Shown: positions 7,587-18,030 of the stretch, in pieces
Position numbering within the stretch: the first letter of the stretch is position 1
Layout of the letters: every line of letters starts with the position of its first letter
Origin: Cellulomonas fimi
GTDB lineage: Bacteria; Actinomycetota; Actinomycetes; Actinomycetales; Cellulomonadaceae
Assembly (NCBI RefSeq): GCF_012952065.1
Contig: NZ_JABCJJ010000017.1
Location: 1-64,000 of the forward strand
Reading direction: 5' to 3'
Length of the DNA: 64,000 nt
The notes under the pieces: generated by a model
The model's database searches: none
The model's input: only the letters and a program-made list of their open reading frames with translations
What the model was told of the DNA's origin: nothing
Translations under genes and position numbers: made by a program

Positions 7587-8471
7587 TCAGGCAGCCGCCA
7601 GCTTGAGCGCGCGCGAGACGGGCGCACGGTCGGCGAGCGCCGACGTCATGCGGTCGAGGTACATCGCGAGGATCACGACGGCGAGGCCGGCCTCGAAGCC
7701 GAGCGACACGTTCACGCGCGACAGGGCGGAGACGACGTCGCGACCGAGCCCGGCCGCGCCGACCATGCCGGAGATCACGACCATCGACAGCGAGAGCATG
7801 ATCACCTGGTTGACGCCGGCCATGATCGTCGGCAGCGCGAGCGGGACCTGGATCTGGCGCAGGATCCGGCCGGGGGAGGCGCCGAACGCGTGGCCGGCCT
7901 CGACGACCTCGCGGTCCACCTGCCGGATGCCCAGCTCGGTGAACCGGACGCCGGGGGCCAGCGCGAACACGATCGTGGCCACGATCCCCGGGACCGCGCC
8001 GGTGAGGAAGATGACGACGGTCGGGATGAGGTAGACGAACGCGGGCATCGTCTGCATGAGGTCGAGCACCGGGCGCAGCGTGCGCGAGACCCTGTCGTCG
8101 CGCGCCGCGAGGATGCCGAGCGGGATCGCGATCGCCAGGGCGATCAGGCTCGCGACGACCACCAGCGCGAGGGTCGCCATGGCGTTGTCCCACTGGTCGA
8201 CGCCGACGATCACCGCGAAGCCGACGAGGGCGCCGACGGCGAGCCGCCAGCCCTTGGTGACCACGGCGAGCGCGACGAGCACGAGCACGACGACCCAGAC
8301 CGGCGGCGCGGTCAGCGCGAGCTCGAGCCCGTCGTAGGCGCCCAGGAGGACGGCCTTGACCGCGTCGAACAGGCCGCCGAAGGTCGCGGTGACCGCGTCC
8401 ACGGCGGTGTCGACCCAGTCCCCGAGCGGCAGCCGGAAGGTGAGGTCGGAGGCAGCGGTGCGGACCGTCAT
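7587..8471 (-). CDS. Glycine betaine/proline ABC transporter permease
   Basis: The protein is 294 residues with about six to seven hydrophobic segments. It belongs to the ProW/OpuAB type. LDLMQTMPAFVYLIPTVVIF and the EAA-loop region EAGHAFGASPGRILRQIQVPLALP are diagnostic, the latter contacting the ATPase. Its ATG overlaps the ATPase stop by 4 bp. The 64-bp gap to the binding-protein gene holds that gene's ribosome binding site. It forms the membrane channel of the importer. Confidence 0.92.
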   Translation of the reverse strand: MTVRTAASDLTFRLPLGDWVDTAVDAVTATFGGLFDAVKAVLLGAYDGLELALTAPPVWVVVLVLVALAVVTKGWRLAVGALVGFAVIVGVDQWDNAMATLALVVVASLIALAIAIPLGILAARDDRVSRTLRPVLDLMQTMPAFVYLIPTVVIFLTGAVPGIVATIVFALAPGVRFTELGIRQVDREVVEAGHAFGASPGRILRQIQVPLALPTIMAGVNQVIMLSLSMVVISGMVGAAGLGRDVVSALSRVNVSLGFEAGLAVVILAMYLDRMTSALADRAPVSRALKLAAA

Positions 8472-9700
8472 CGGGCACCTCCGGTGGTGACGAGGACCGC
8501 GTCGTCGGCGCGGCCGGCCTGCTCGGCGGGCGGCGAGGCCATCGCCTCGAGCAGCGTGACGCGCGGGATGACGCCGACGAGCCGCCCGCGGTCGTCGACG
8601 ACGGGCACGGGCAGCGGGGTCTCCGCCGCGGGGGCGAACAGGTCGGCGAGCGGCGCGTCCACCGAGACGGGGGTCACCTCGTCGCGCGTGAGGTCCACGA
8701 GCGCCGAACCGCCCACGCGGACCGCGGTGACGAGGTCCTCGTCGCGGACGACGCCGCGCAGCGTCCGGTCGCGGTCGACCACGTACGCGGCCGAGGTCTG
8801 CGCCTCGCGCATCTGACGCAGGGCGACGCGCGCGCCGGCGGCGGCGACCACGACCGCCGTGGGGCGCACCATGACGGAGCCGGCGGTGAGCACGCGGCTG
8901 CGGTCGACGTCGGCGACGAACTGCGCGACGTACTCGTCGGCGGGCTCCGAGAGGATCTGCTCGGAGGTGCCGATCTGCACGACCCGCCCGTCGCGCATCA
9001 TGGCGATCCGGTCACCGAGGTGCATGGCCTCGTTGAGGTCGTGCGTGATGAAGACGATCGTCTTGCCGAGCGTCTGCTGGAGCTCGAGCAGCTGCTCCTG
9101 CATCTCGCGGCGGATCAGCGGGTCGAGCGCGGAGAACGCCTCGTCCATGAGCAGCACGTCCGTGCCGGCGGCCAGGGCGCGGGCCAGGCCGACGCGTTGC
9201 CGCATCCCGCCCGAGAGCTGCGACGGGAGCGAGTCCTCCCACCCGTCCAGCCCGACCAGGCCGAGCGCCTGCGCGGCCCGCCGGCGGCGCTCCGCGCGGT
9301 CGATCCCCTGGATCTCGAGGGGGTACGCGGCGTTGTCGAGCACGCTCCGGTGCGGCAGGAGCGCGAAGTGCTGGAACACCATGCTGACGCGGCGCTGCCG
9401 GAGGTCGCGCAGCTCCGACGCGCTGACGCGCGACAGGTCGGCGTCGCCCAGCAGGATGCGCCCGGCCGTGGGCCGGACCAGCCCGTTGAGCATGCGGATG
9501 AGCGTCGACTTGCCCGAGCCCGACAGGCCCATCACGACGAACGTCTCGCCCGCCGCGACCTCGAAGCTCGCGTCGATCACGGCCGCGGTCCCGAGTCCCT
9601 TGACGGACTCCCGCTCGGCGCCGTCGCGCAGGCGGCGCACGGCCTCCTGCGGGCGGCGCCCGAACACCTTGAACACGCCTTCGGCGCGCAGTGCTGTCAC
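8468..9700 (-). CDS. proV: Glycine betaine/proline ABC transporter ATP-binding protein with CBS domains
   Basis: The protein is 410 residues. The ABC domain has a Walker A GLSGSGKST (58-66), a Q-loop in VFQHFALLPHRSV, the signature LSGGMRQR, Walker B VLLMDEAFSALD and the switch His in FITHDLNEA. Residues about 275-390 form a tandem CBS pair, ending VPVVDDRGRLVGVIPRVTLLEA. In OpuA the CBS pair senses ionic strength or nucleotides and gates transport. GTG at 9700 is the first gene of the minus-strand operon. About 415 bp upstream are free of genes and should hold its promoter. Confidence 0.93.
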   Translation of the reverse strand: MTALRAEGVFKVFGRRPQEAVRRLRDGAERESVKGLGTAAVIDASFEVAAGETFVVMGLSGSGKSTLIRMLNGLVRPTAGRILLGDADLSRVSASELRDLRQRRVSMVFQHFALLPHRSVLDNAAYPLEIQGIDRAERRRRAAQALGLVGLDGWEDSLPSQLSGGMRQRVGLARALAAGTDVLLMDEAFSALDPLIRREMQEQLLELQQTLGKTIVFITHDLNEAMHLGDRIAMMRDGRVVQIGTSEQILSEPADEYVAQFVADVDRSRVLTAGSVMVRPTAVVVAAAGARVALRQMREAQTSAAYVVDRDRTLRGVVRDEDLVTAVRVGGSALVDLTRDEVTPVSVDAPLADLFAPAAETPLPVPVVDDRGRLVGVIPRVTLLEAMASPPAEQAGRADDAVLVTTGGAR

Positions 9701-10115
9701 TCGTGTACCCCGTTCGGTGGATCACCGCCTCCGGCGCCCGCGTCGCGGCTGCGACGTGCGGCGCCGAATGCACCGCGAGGGCCCGGACTACGTGCCGGCC
9801 GGTGTGCGCCGCGCGCCCCGGTGGGCACAGCGAAAGACGCGCCGGACAGGCCGCGCGCACCGTCCGGCAGCGCCACCTGGATGGTGCCGCGCGAAGTCGC
9901 GCACCCACTGTCCGGTCCGACCGATCGTGGATCAGGTCGGGCTCCACCATGCCGTCCCGGGGGCGGTCTTGGCCAATACGATCGTGGCTCCACGGCGTGG
10001 CAGACGGGTGACAGGAGCCCGTGATCCGGCGGCTGACCTGGACGTTTGTCCAATAACGGATCGTTACCCAGTTGTGACCCGAGTCATCCCGGGGTGGGCG
10101 CGCGGGACGTCCCGG
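9701..10115. other. Intergenic region upstream of the betaine transporter operon
   Basis: No convincing gene is present; the open frames here are shadows with no family similarity that I can see. The segment 10040-10075 is less GC-rich than its surroundings, including CAATAACGGATCGTTACCC, and would be about 340 bp upstream of proV. It may contain the operon's promoter or an operator, but I could not match a -10/-35 pair with confidence. Confidence 0.5.
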
Positions 10116-11753
10116 TCAGGCCTCGTGGACGGCTCCGTCGGCGACCGCCCAGCGCCGGTTCACGTGCACGGCGTCGAGCATCCGCCGGTCGTGCGTGACG
10201 AGCAGGAGCGTGCCCGCGTACGACTCGAGCGCGGCCTCGAGCTGCTCGATCGCGGGGAGGTCGAGGTGGTTGCTGGGCTCGTCGAGCACCAGGAGGTTGA
10301 CCCCGCGGGCCTGCAGCAGCGCGAGCGCCGCGCGCGTCCGCTCTCCGGGCGAGAGCGAGGCGATCGGTCGCCCGACGTGGGCCGCGCGCAGCCCGAACTT
10401 GGCGAGGAGGGTGCGGACGTCCGCCGTCGGCCGGTCCGGCACCTGGCCCTCGAACGCGTCGAGCAGGGCGCGCGGGGAGTCGAGCAGAGCGCGCGCCTGG
10501 TCGACCTCGCCGACGGCGACGCTCGCGCCGAGCGACGCGGCGCCGTCGTCCAGCGGGACGCGGCCGAGCAGCGCTCCGAGCAGCGTCGTCTTGCCCGAGC
10601 CGTTCGCGCCCGTCACGGCGATCCGGTCGCCCGCGTCGACCTGGAGGTTCACCGGCCCGAGCGTGAACGGCCCGCGCCGGACGACGGCGTCGCGCAACGT
10701 GGCGACCACCGCGCTGCCCCGCGGCGCGGCCGCGATCTCGTAGCGCAGCTCCCACTCCTTGCGCGGCTCCGCGACCTCCTCGAGCCGCTCGATGAGCCGG
10801 TCGGTCTGGCGTGCCTTCGCGGCCTGCTTCTCCGAGCCCTCCTTGCGGAAGTTGCGCACGAACTTGTCGGGGTCCGACTGCTTCCGCATGGCGTTCTTCA
10901 CGCCCTTGTCCATCCACGCGCGCTGGGTGCGGGCGCGCTCCTCGAGACCGGACCGGCGGTCCGCGTACTCCTCGTACGCCTCGCGCGCGTGGCGCCGCGC
11001 GGTCGCACGCTCCTCCAGGTACGCGTCGTAGCCGCCCCCGTAGACGTCGACGCGCTGCTGCGCGAGGTCGAGCTCGACGACGGTCGTCACGCTCCGGGAG
11101 AGGAACTCGCGGTCGTGCGAGACGACGACGACGCCCGCGCGCTGACCCCGGACGAACGCCTCGAGCCGCTCGAGCCCGTCGAGATCGAGGTCGTTGGTCG
11201 GCTCGTCGAGCAGGAGGACGTCGAACCGGGAGAGGAGCAGCGCCGCGAGCCCTACGCGCGCCGCCTGCCCGCCCGACAGGCCCGTCATCGGCTGGGCGGT
11301 GTCGAGCCGCAGCCCGAGGTCGGCGAGCACCTGGCCGGTCCGTTCCTCGAGGTCGGCGGCGCCGAGCGCCATCCAGCGGTCGAAGGCCAGGCCGTACGCG
11401 TCGTCGGCCCCGGTGCGACCCTCGGCGAGACCCGCGGCGGCGTCGTCCAGCTCGGCCTGCGCCGCGGCGACGCCGGTCCGGCGGGCGAGGTGCCCCGCGA
11501 CCGTCTCGCCGGCGGGACGCTCGATCTCCTGCGGGAGCCAACCGACCCGTGCGTCGGCGGGGGACAGGGTGACGGTGCCCGCGGCCGGCGCGTCGACGCC
11601 AGCGAGGAGGCGCAGGAGCGTCGACTTGCCCGCGCCGTTGGCGCCGACGAGCCCGACCACGTCGCCGGGCGCGACGACGACCGAGAGGTCCGAGAACAGG
11701 GTGCGGTCGGCGAACGCGGCGCTCACGCCGCGCGCCACGAGGGTCGCGCTCAT
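10116..11753 (-). CDS. ABC-F family ATP-binding protein
   Basis: The protein is 545 residues with two ABC domains and no membrane segments. The first has Walker [10 protein letters not shown] (about 38-46), [12 protein letters not shown] and [13 protein letters not shown]. The second has GANGSGKTT (about 372), [12 protein letters not shown] and [13 protein letters not shown]. Between them is a charged helical linker (about 255-330) with [20 protein letters not shown], the P-site tRNA-interaction arm of ABC-F factors. Such proteins act on the ribosome as translation factors or antibiotic-protection factors. There is no nearby antibiotic cluster, so a housekeeping EttA/Uup-like or resistance role cannot be decided. 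Confidence 0.88.
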   Translation of the reverse strand: MSATLVARGVSAAFADRTLFSDLSVVVAPGDVVGLVGANGAGKSTLLRLLAGVDAPAAGTVTLSPADARVGWLPQEIERPAGETVAGHLARRTGVAAAQAELDDAAAGLAEGRTGADDAYGLAFDRWMALGAADLEERTGQVLADLGLRLDTAQPMTGLSGGQAARVGLAALLLSRFDVLLLDEPTNDLDLDGLERLEAFVRGQRAGVVVVSHDREFLSRSVTTVVELDLAQQRVDVYGGGYDAYLEERATARRHAREAYEEYADRRSGLEERARTQRAWMDKGVKNAMRKQSDPDKFVRNFRKEGSEKQAAKARQTDRLIERLEEVAEPRKEWELRYEIAAAPRGSAVVATLRDAVVRRGPFTLGPVNLQVDAGDRIAVTGANGSGKTTLLGALLGRVPLDDGAASLGASVAVGEVDQARALLDSPRALLDAFEGQVPDRPTADVRTLLAKFGLRAAHVGRPIASLSPGERTRAALALLQARGVNLLVLDEPSNHLDLPAIEQLEAALESYAGTLLLVTHDRRMLDAVHVNRRWAVADGAVHEA

Positions 11754-11829
11754 CCACCGATCCTCTCAGCCGGAGCGAGGACGGGCGGTTCGTGCGAGCC
11801 GCGCGGAACAGCCGGACGGGTGCGCTGGT

Positions 11830-11986
11830 TACGATGGGTGCGCACGGCGTCGGTGATGCCCACGGCCCAGAGGGGCCGCGCCGGGCGAGGAGCACCGTCG
11901 TGGACCGCGGTCCCCGGCCCCGGTGCCCGCTCGGTCCCGTCCCACGCACGCCTCGCACGCACAGCCCCCTCACGCAACGGAGTGAC
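11830..11986 (+). promoter_or_regulatory. ahcY promoter -10 (TACGAT) and leader
   Basis: TACGAT at 11830-11835 is a good -10 box, which would give a leader of about 145 nt before ahcY. The leader holds a nested hairpin: GCACCG (11892-11897) pairs with CGGTGC downstream, enclosed by CGAG/CTCG. A GAGGAGC string recalls the SAH riboswitch, but the 3' conserved part is not matched, so only a structured leader is claimed. Confidence 0.4.
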
Positions 11987-13477
<1,491 letters not shown>

Positions 13478-13500
13478 GGTCGGGCGTCAGCGGGCGCCTG

Positions 13501-14319
13501 CTAGTCGGCGGGGTCCGGGACGGCGTGCGGGAGTCGCTGGACCAGCGCGGCCTCGACGGCTGCGCTGTGCGCCGCCCGCGTCTCCGCGGCCAGCTCGCGG
13601 TCGCGGCGCTCGGCGAGCACGGCCGCGAGGAACGCCTCGGGATGCGTGCCCGGTGGTGGAGGGGGTGCGACGAAGCGGCCGGCGTCGGCGGCGAGCTGCG
13701 TGCCGAGGCGGACCCGCGACGAGGGGTGCAGGCGGTCGGTCCGACCGAGGAACTGGCGGGCGGCGAGCGCCAGACCGTCGGGGAGCCGGCGCATGTCGGC
13801 CGCGTGAGCCCACCCGGCCAGGTGGTACGGCATCGACACCGGCGGCAGCTCGCGGTGCGCGCCGCGCACCCGCACCGCGTACGTGCCGGCGACGACGTCG
13901 CCCACGCGCTTGCCCTTGTCGTTGAGCAGCGACGTGATCAGCGCGACCGAGCCGAACGTGAGCCACAGCTCGCCGAACCCGGTGAGCGCGCGGATCAACG
14001 CCTGGCGCAGGCGGACCGGGCCGCCGTCGTCGCGCACCACCCGGATGCCGGCCGCAAGCTTGCCGAGCGAGCGGCCGCGGCTCAGCGTCTCGACGACGGT
14101 GGGCAGGACGACCAGCACGGTGACGAGCGAGGCGACGACGATCGCCCGACCCGCCGCCGGGGAGAGCTCCACGTCGGCGACCGTGATGCCGAGCGCGATG
14201 AGGAAGCCGACCGTCGCGACCACCAGCACGTCGAGCAGAGCCGCGAGAGCGCGCGAGGCGAACGAGGCCGGCCGGGCGTCGATCGAGACACCCTCACCGA
14301 TGAGGATCCCGTCGGTCAT
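13501..14319 (-). CDS. RDD family membrane protein
   Basis: The protein is 272 residues. The N-terminal half is an RDD domain: RPASFASRALAALLDVLVV starts the first helix, SRGRSLGKLAAGIRVVRDDG carries the conserved Arg/Asp pattern, and RVGDVVAGTYAV closes it. There are about three membrane helices between residues 23 and 145. The C-terminal 120 residues are soluble, charged and Ala-rich. It is divergent from the SpoIIM-type gene, the usual partner in actinobacteria. The function is unknown; an RDD membrane protein in Halobacillus was reported as a cation antiporter, but that cannot be carried over. Confidence 0.85.
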   Translation of the reverse strand: MTDGILIGEGVSIDARPASFASRALAALLDVLVVATVGFLIALGITVADVELSPAAGRAIVVASLVTVLVVLPTVVETLSRGRSLGKLAAGIRVVRDDGGPVRLRQALIRALTGFGELWLTFGSVALITSLLNDKGKRVGDVVAGTYAVRVRGAHRELPPVSMPYHLAGWAHAADMRRLPDGLALAARQFLGRTDRLHPSSRVRLGTQLAADAGRFVAPPPPPGTHPEAFLAAVLAERRDRELAAETRAAHSAAVEAALVQRLPHAVPDPAD

Positions 14320-14385
14320 CTGCGGCTCGTCTCCCTCCGTGCGCGTCCGCCCGGTGTGGCCGCGCGCTGTGGCAGGGTATCCGGC

Positions 14386-15375
14386 GTGGACCTCGATGCC
14401 TTCACCGCCGTGCGCCGGGCGCAGTGGTCGCGGCTCGACGAGCTGGTCCGGCGGCGGCGCCTGACGGGTGCGGAGGCCGACGAGCTGGTGCGGCTGTACC
14501 AGTCCGTCGCGACGGACCTCTCGACCGTGCGGTCCGCGGCTCCGGACCCGGCGACGGTCTCCCGGCTCTCCGACCTTCTCGGCCGCGCCCGCAGCGCCAT
14601 CGCGGGCGCGCACGAGCCGGCGTGGCGCGACGTGACGAAGTTCCTCGTCGTCTCGCTGCCCGCGGCGCTCTACCGGATCCGGTGGTGGACGGTCGCCGTG
14701 ACGATCGCGTGCGTGGCCATCGCGGTGGTCGCCGGGTGGTGGGTCGCGACGCAGCCGGACGCGCTCGCCGCGATGGGCACGCCGAGCGAGCGGCAGGAGT
14801 ACGTCGACAACGCGTTCGAGCAGTACTACGACCCGTCGGCCGGGTTCGCGGCGATGGTGTGGACCAACAATGCCTGGATCGCGGCCCAGGCCATTGGGCT
14901 CGGGATCAGCGGCATCTGGCCGGTGTTCGTGCTCGTCAACAACGCCGTCTTCGTCGGAGCCACGGGCGGCATGATGGCCGCGTCCGGGCGCCTCGACGTC
15001 TTCCTGTCCCTGATCGCACCCCACGGCCTGCTCGAGCTCACGGCCGTGTTCGTCGCCGGGGCGGCGGGCCTGCGCATCTTCTGGACGCTCGTCGACCCTG
15101 GGCACCGTCCCCGCTCCCAGGCGCTCGCGGAGGCGGGGCGCGCGCTCTTCACCGTGGCGCTCGGCCTCGTTCTCGTGCTGGCCGTGTCAGGGCTGATCGA
15201 GGGGTTCCTCACCGGGTCGAGCCTGCCCTGGTCGGTCAAGATCGGCGTGGGCGGGCTCGCCCTCGCCGCGTTCTGGGCATACACGCTCGTGCTCGGCCGA
15301 CGCGCGGTCGCCGCCGGGGAGACCGGCGACCTGGACGCCGACCGTGCGGGGCACGTGCTGCCCGTCGCCGGCTGA
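14386..15375 (+). CDS. Stage II sporulation protein M (SpoIIM/DUF95) family membrane protein
   Basis: The protein is 329 residues. An N-terminal cytoplasmic helical part (LDAFTAVRRAQWSRLDELVRR) is followed by about five membrane helices between 100 and 310, including FVLVNNAVFVGATGGMMAASG and PHGLLELTAVFVAGAAGLR, the DUF95 core. In Firmicutes SpoIIM helps peptidoglycan hydrolysis during engulfment. Here there is no sporulation context, and the family partners RDD proteins and DUF58/MoxR genes. The GTG at 14386 is chosen by the family N-terminus. Its stop lies in a 23-bp tandem duplication. Confidence 0.85.
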   Translation: MDLDAFTAVRRAQWSRLDELVRRRRLTGAEADELVRLYQSVATDLSTVRSAAPDPATVSRLSDLLGRARSAIAGAHEPAWRDVTKFLVVSLPAALYRIRWWTVAVTIACVAIAVVAGWWVATQPDALAAMGTPSERQEYVDNAFEQYYDPSAGFAAMVWTNNAWIAAQAIGLGISGIWPVFVLVNNAVFVGATGGMMAASGRLDVFLSLIAPHGLLELTAVFVAGAAGLRIFWTLVDPGHRPRSQALAEAGRALFTVALGLVLVLAVSGLIEGFLTGSSLPWSVKIGVGGLALAAFWAYTLVLGRRAVAAGETGDLDADRAGHVLPVAG

Positions 15376-15416
15376 CGGTCGGTCCCGTCGCCGGCTGACG
15401 GTCGGTCCCGTCGCCG
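15361..15416. repeat. 23-bp direct repeat spanning the spoIIM stop codon
   Basis: Two perfect 23-bp copies (15361-15383, 15384-15406) and a 10-bp third fragment lie between the convergent spoIIM-type and luxR-type genes. Each full copy carries the GCC-GGC-TGA end of the coding region, so the stop codon is duplicated. Confidence 0.9.
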
Positions 15417-15417
15417 G

Positions 15418-18030
15418 TCAGGAGCCCGGGGACACCAGCGCGCGCAGGTGCCCGAGGAGCTCGGCGCGCGAGCCGACGCCGAGCCGCTGCCGCATCCGTG
15501 CGACATGGTGCTCGACCGTCTTGGCGGAGATGTAGAGCCGCTCCGAGATCTCGCGGTAGGTGTGGCCCGCGACCACGAGCCGGGCGACCTCGAGCTCGCG
15601 CTCGCTCAGACGCGCCTGCGGCCCGCCGGACTCGGTGGTCGACGCCGCTGCTGGAGCCGGTTCCTCGCCCGTCTCGGGCCGGACCGGTCCCGTCCGCGGA
15701 CGGTGCAGGTCCCGCGCGAGCTGCATGAGCGCCACCATCACCTTGTGGTCCGTGGTCCGGGCGGCGGCATGACCGGCGAGCCGTGACCCGTCCCACCCCA
15801 GGCCGACGTCGGCGAGCCGCCGACCGACGTGCTCGACCGCCCCCGGGTCGATCTTCCCGGCGAGCACGTGCAGCCAGACCCGGCCCGCGTCGGCGAGCAG
15901 CGCGGCGTAGCGGCTCGTGGCGGCGGCCTTGACCAGGGCGGTCGCGTGCGGCTGGAGCTCGTCGGGCCGCTCCCGCAGGATCGCCGCGTGGACGCCGTAC
16001 CAGTGCATGGGGGTCGCCCACAGCACGGGCCGGCCGACACGATCGAGGAGCACGTCGGCCTCGATCACGTGCGGTGCGAGCTGGTCGCTCTCGCCGAGCC
16101 GTGCCGCCGCCACCGCGATCTCGCCGAGCGGCAGGAGGGAGAAGAGGTCCAACCGGCTCCGGAGCACGACCTCGCGCGCCGCGGGCCAGGCGCGGACGAG
16201 GGTGGCCAGGTCGTTGGACCGTCGGGCGATGCCGACGACGAGCGCGTGGTGCACGAGCTGGTCACGCGGCTCGAGCTCCGCACGATCGCGGACCGCGCCG
16301 GCGAGGTGGCCCCGGGCGACGTCGAAGTGCCCGCGCAGCATCGCGGACCAGCCGAGGAGCAACCGGTGCCGCGGCCGCGCGACCGGCCCGCCCAGACCCG
16401 AGGCCAGCGCCTCGTCCAGCACCGCCTCGGCGTGCGCGGACTCGCCCGAGCTGAGCGCGACGAGCGCCGCGAGCGCGGCCGGCGTGTCGGGCAGCAGCGT
16501 GCCGCGGCCCGTCGAGCGCAGGAGGGCGGAGGCCTGGCTCAGGGTCGGCAGCGCACCGGCGCCGTCCGCCTCGAGCGACTCGCGGACCCCCCGGACCATG
16601 AGGTGCTGGGCGCCGGCCAGGAGCGTCGGCGGCGCGGCGCGCACGGCGCCGGGTGCATCGCCGGGCGCCCCGAGCGCGCCCGGCGGGCGGCCGGTGCCCA
16701 GGCGCGTCAGCGGCTCGAGCGGCGCCGCCGCGGGGCCCGCGATCTCGGCCAGCCAGCCGTACACGTCCGCGCTCCGGGCGAGGAGCCCGCGGTGCGCGAG
16801 CGCCGACGCCGTCACGTGGATCGCCCGTGCGGTGTCCGGTCCGCCCGGCCGGGCCACGACCTCGTCGGCCAGCCGGAGGGCGACGTCGAGGTCGCCCGCG
16901 AGGGCCGCGCACTCGGCCCGCCGCGCCGCGAGGGCCGGCGCGGGCGCCCCGGCATCGACGGCCTGCGCGTACAGCTCGCCCGCCTGCGCGGGGTCGGAAC
17001 CGACGACGTCGCCCGCGGCCTCCTCGAGCAGCGTCGCCAGCGCGGGCACGGGGAGCGGCAGGACGCCGACCCGGCGTGCGAGGTCGACGGCACCGGTGCC
17101 TCGGCTGCGCTCCACGTCGATCACCGTGGTGAGCACGTCCGCGCAGCGGTCCGCCGGCGTGCCCTCGAGCACGGCTTGGCGGGCGACCGGGACGAGACTC
17201 CCGTCGTCGAGCACGAGCCCGGTCGCGCGTGCCGCGCCGAGCAGCTCGCGCGTGCGCTCGGGCGTGCACGCCAGCACCGGTGCGAGCGTGCCGACGTCGG
17301 CGGTCGCGCCGAGGGCGAGCGCCAAGGTCATCGCGCGCAGCGGACCGTCCGCGTCGCCGAGCTCGGCATCGACTCGGACCGAGAGCCCCCACGGGACCGG
17401 CACCAGCCCGTCGAGGTCGACCGGCCGACGGCCGACGCAGTCGGTCAGCACGAGCTCGACCAGGCCGGGTACGCCGCCCGTCACCCGCAGGACGTGGTCG
17501 ACCAGCGACGGCGGGGCCGAGCGGCCGAGGTGCCGCGACGCGCGCCGCGCGATCTCGAGCCAGTCGAGGCGTCCGAGCTGGAGATGGGTCCCGCGCTCCC
17601 GGGCGACGCGTTCCAGACCGGCGATCGCGGCGGGTCGCGGCCAGGCCCGGTAGGCGGCGACGACGCGGGCGCCGGGGTGCTCGACCAGGTCGCGCACCCG
17701 ATCGAGCACCGGCGTCGGCACGGTGTGGGCGTCGTCCACGACCACGGCGACGGAGCCGGGGTCGACCGACCCGGCCGCCAGGAGCGAGCGGGCGCTCAGG
17801 ACGTCGGCACCCGCGTCGAGGTAGGCAGAGCGCACGGCGGCGAGCACGGTGGACTTGCCGCTCCCGCCGTCGCCGGCCACCGCCGCGAGGAGAGGCGCGT
17901 GGGGGTCGGTCACCACGCCGTCGACCAGGCGACGCCACGGCGACGGGTTCGCGACCTCGCCGCGGCCCTCGGCCACGACCCCCGCCGGTGTCCCTGCGCC
18001 CGCGGTCTCCAGCGTCCTGGTGGGTCTCAT
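15418..18030 (-). CDS. Large ATPase/LuxR-type transcriptional regulator (IniR-like)
   Basis: The protein is 870 residues. An N-terminal STAND/AAA-like ATPase has Walker A AGDGGSGKST (52-61) and Walker B VAVVVDDAH (94-102). The middle (about 300-780) is helical and Ala/Leu-rich, like TPR-type sensor arrays of LAL/MalT regulators. The C-terminus is a canonical LuxR helix-turn-helix: LSERELEVARLVVAGHTYRE then SAKTVEHHVARMRQRLG. ATG 18030 overlaps the stop of the Hsp70-like gene (ATGA), so the two are translated together. It lies beside a divergent iniBAC-like operon, as IniR (Rv0339c) does in mycobacteria. Control of that operon is inference from position and architecture. Confidence 0.88.
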   Translation of the reverse strand: MRPTRTLETAGAGTPAGVVAEGRGEVANPSPWRRLVDGVVTDPHAPLLAAVAGDGGSGKSTVLAAVRSAYLDAGADVLSARSLLAAGSVDPGSVAVVVDDAHTVPTPVLDRVRDLVEHPGARVVAAYRAWPRPAAIAGLERVARERGTHLQLGRLDWLEIARRASRHLGRSAPPSLVDHVLRVTGGVPGLVELVLTDCVGRRPVDLDGLVPVPWGLSVRVDAELGDADGPLRAMTLALALGATADVGTLAPVLACTPERTRELLGAARATGLVLDDGSLVPVARQAVLEGTPADRCADVLTTVIDVERSRGTGAVDLARRVGVLPLPVPALATLLEEAAGDVVGSDPAQAGELYAQAVDAGAPAPALAARRAECAALAGDLDVALRLADEVVARPGGPDTARAIHVTASALAHRGLLARSADVYGWLAEIAGPAAAPLEPLTRLGTGRPPGALGAPGDAPGAVRAAPPTLLAGAQHLMVRGVRESLEADGAGALPTLSQASALLRSTGRGTLLPDTPAALAALVALSSGESAHAEAVLDEALASGLGGPVARPRHRLLLGWSAMLRGHFDVARGHLAGAVRDRAELEPRDQLVHHALVVGIARRSNDLATLVRAWPAAREVVLRSRLDLFSLLPLGEIAVAAARLGESDQLAPHVIEADVLLDRVGRPVLWATPMHWYGVHAAILRERPDELQPHATALVKAAATSRYAALLADAGRVWLHVLAGKIDPGAVEHVGRRLADVGLGWDGSRLAGHAAARTTDHKVMVALMQLARDLHRPRTGPVRPETGEEPAPAAASTTESGGPQARLSERELEVARLVVAGHTYREISERLYISAKTVEHHVARMRQRLGVGSRAELLGHLRALVSPGS

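Noticed and set aside
9697-10053. A 118-residue minus-strand gene upstream of proV
   Set aside because: It has no ribosome binding site or recognisable domain, is Pro/Gly/Arg/Ala-rich, and overlaps the probable promoter region.
11880-11986. An SAH riboswitch upstream of ahcY
   Set aside because: A GAGGAGC string is present, but the AGGCUCGG and AACGGCGCUC parts and their pairing do not match. Only a generic hairpin leader is kept; a covariance-model search would settle it.
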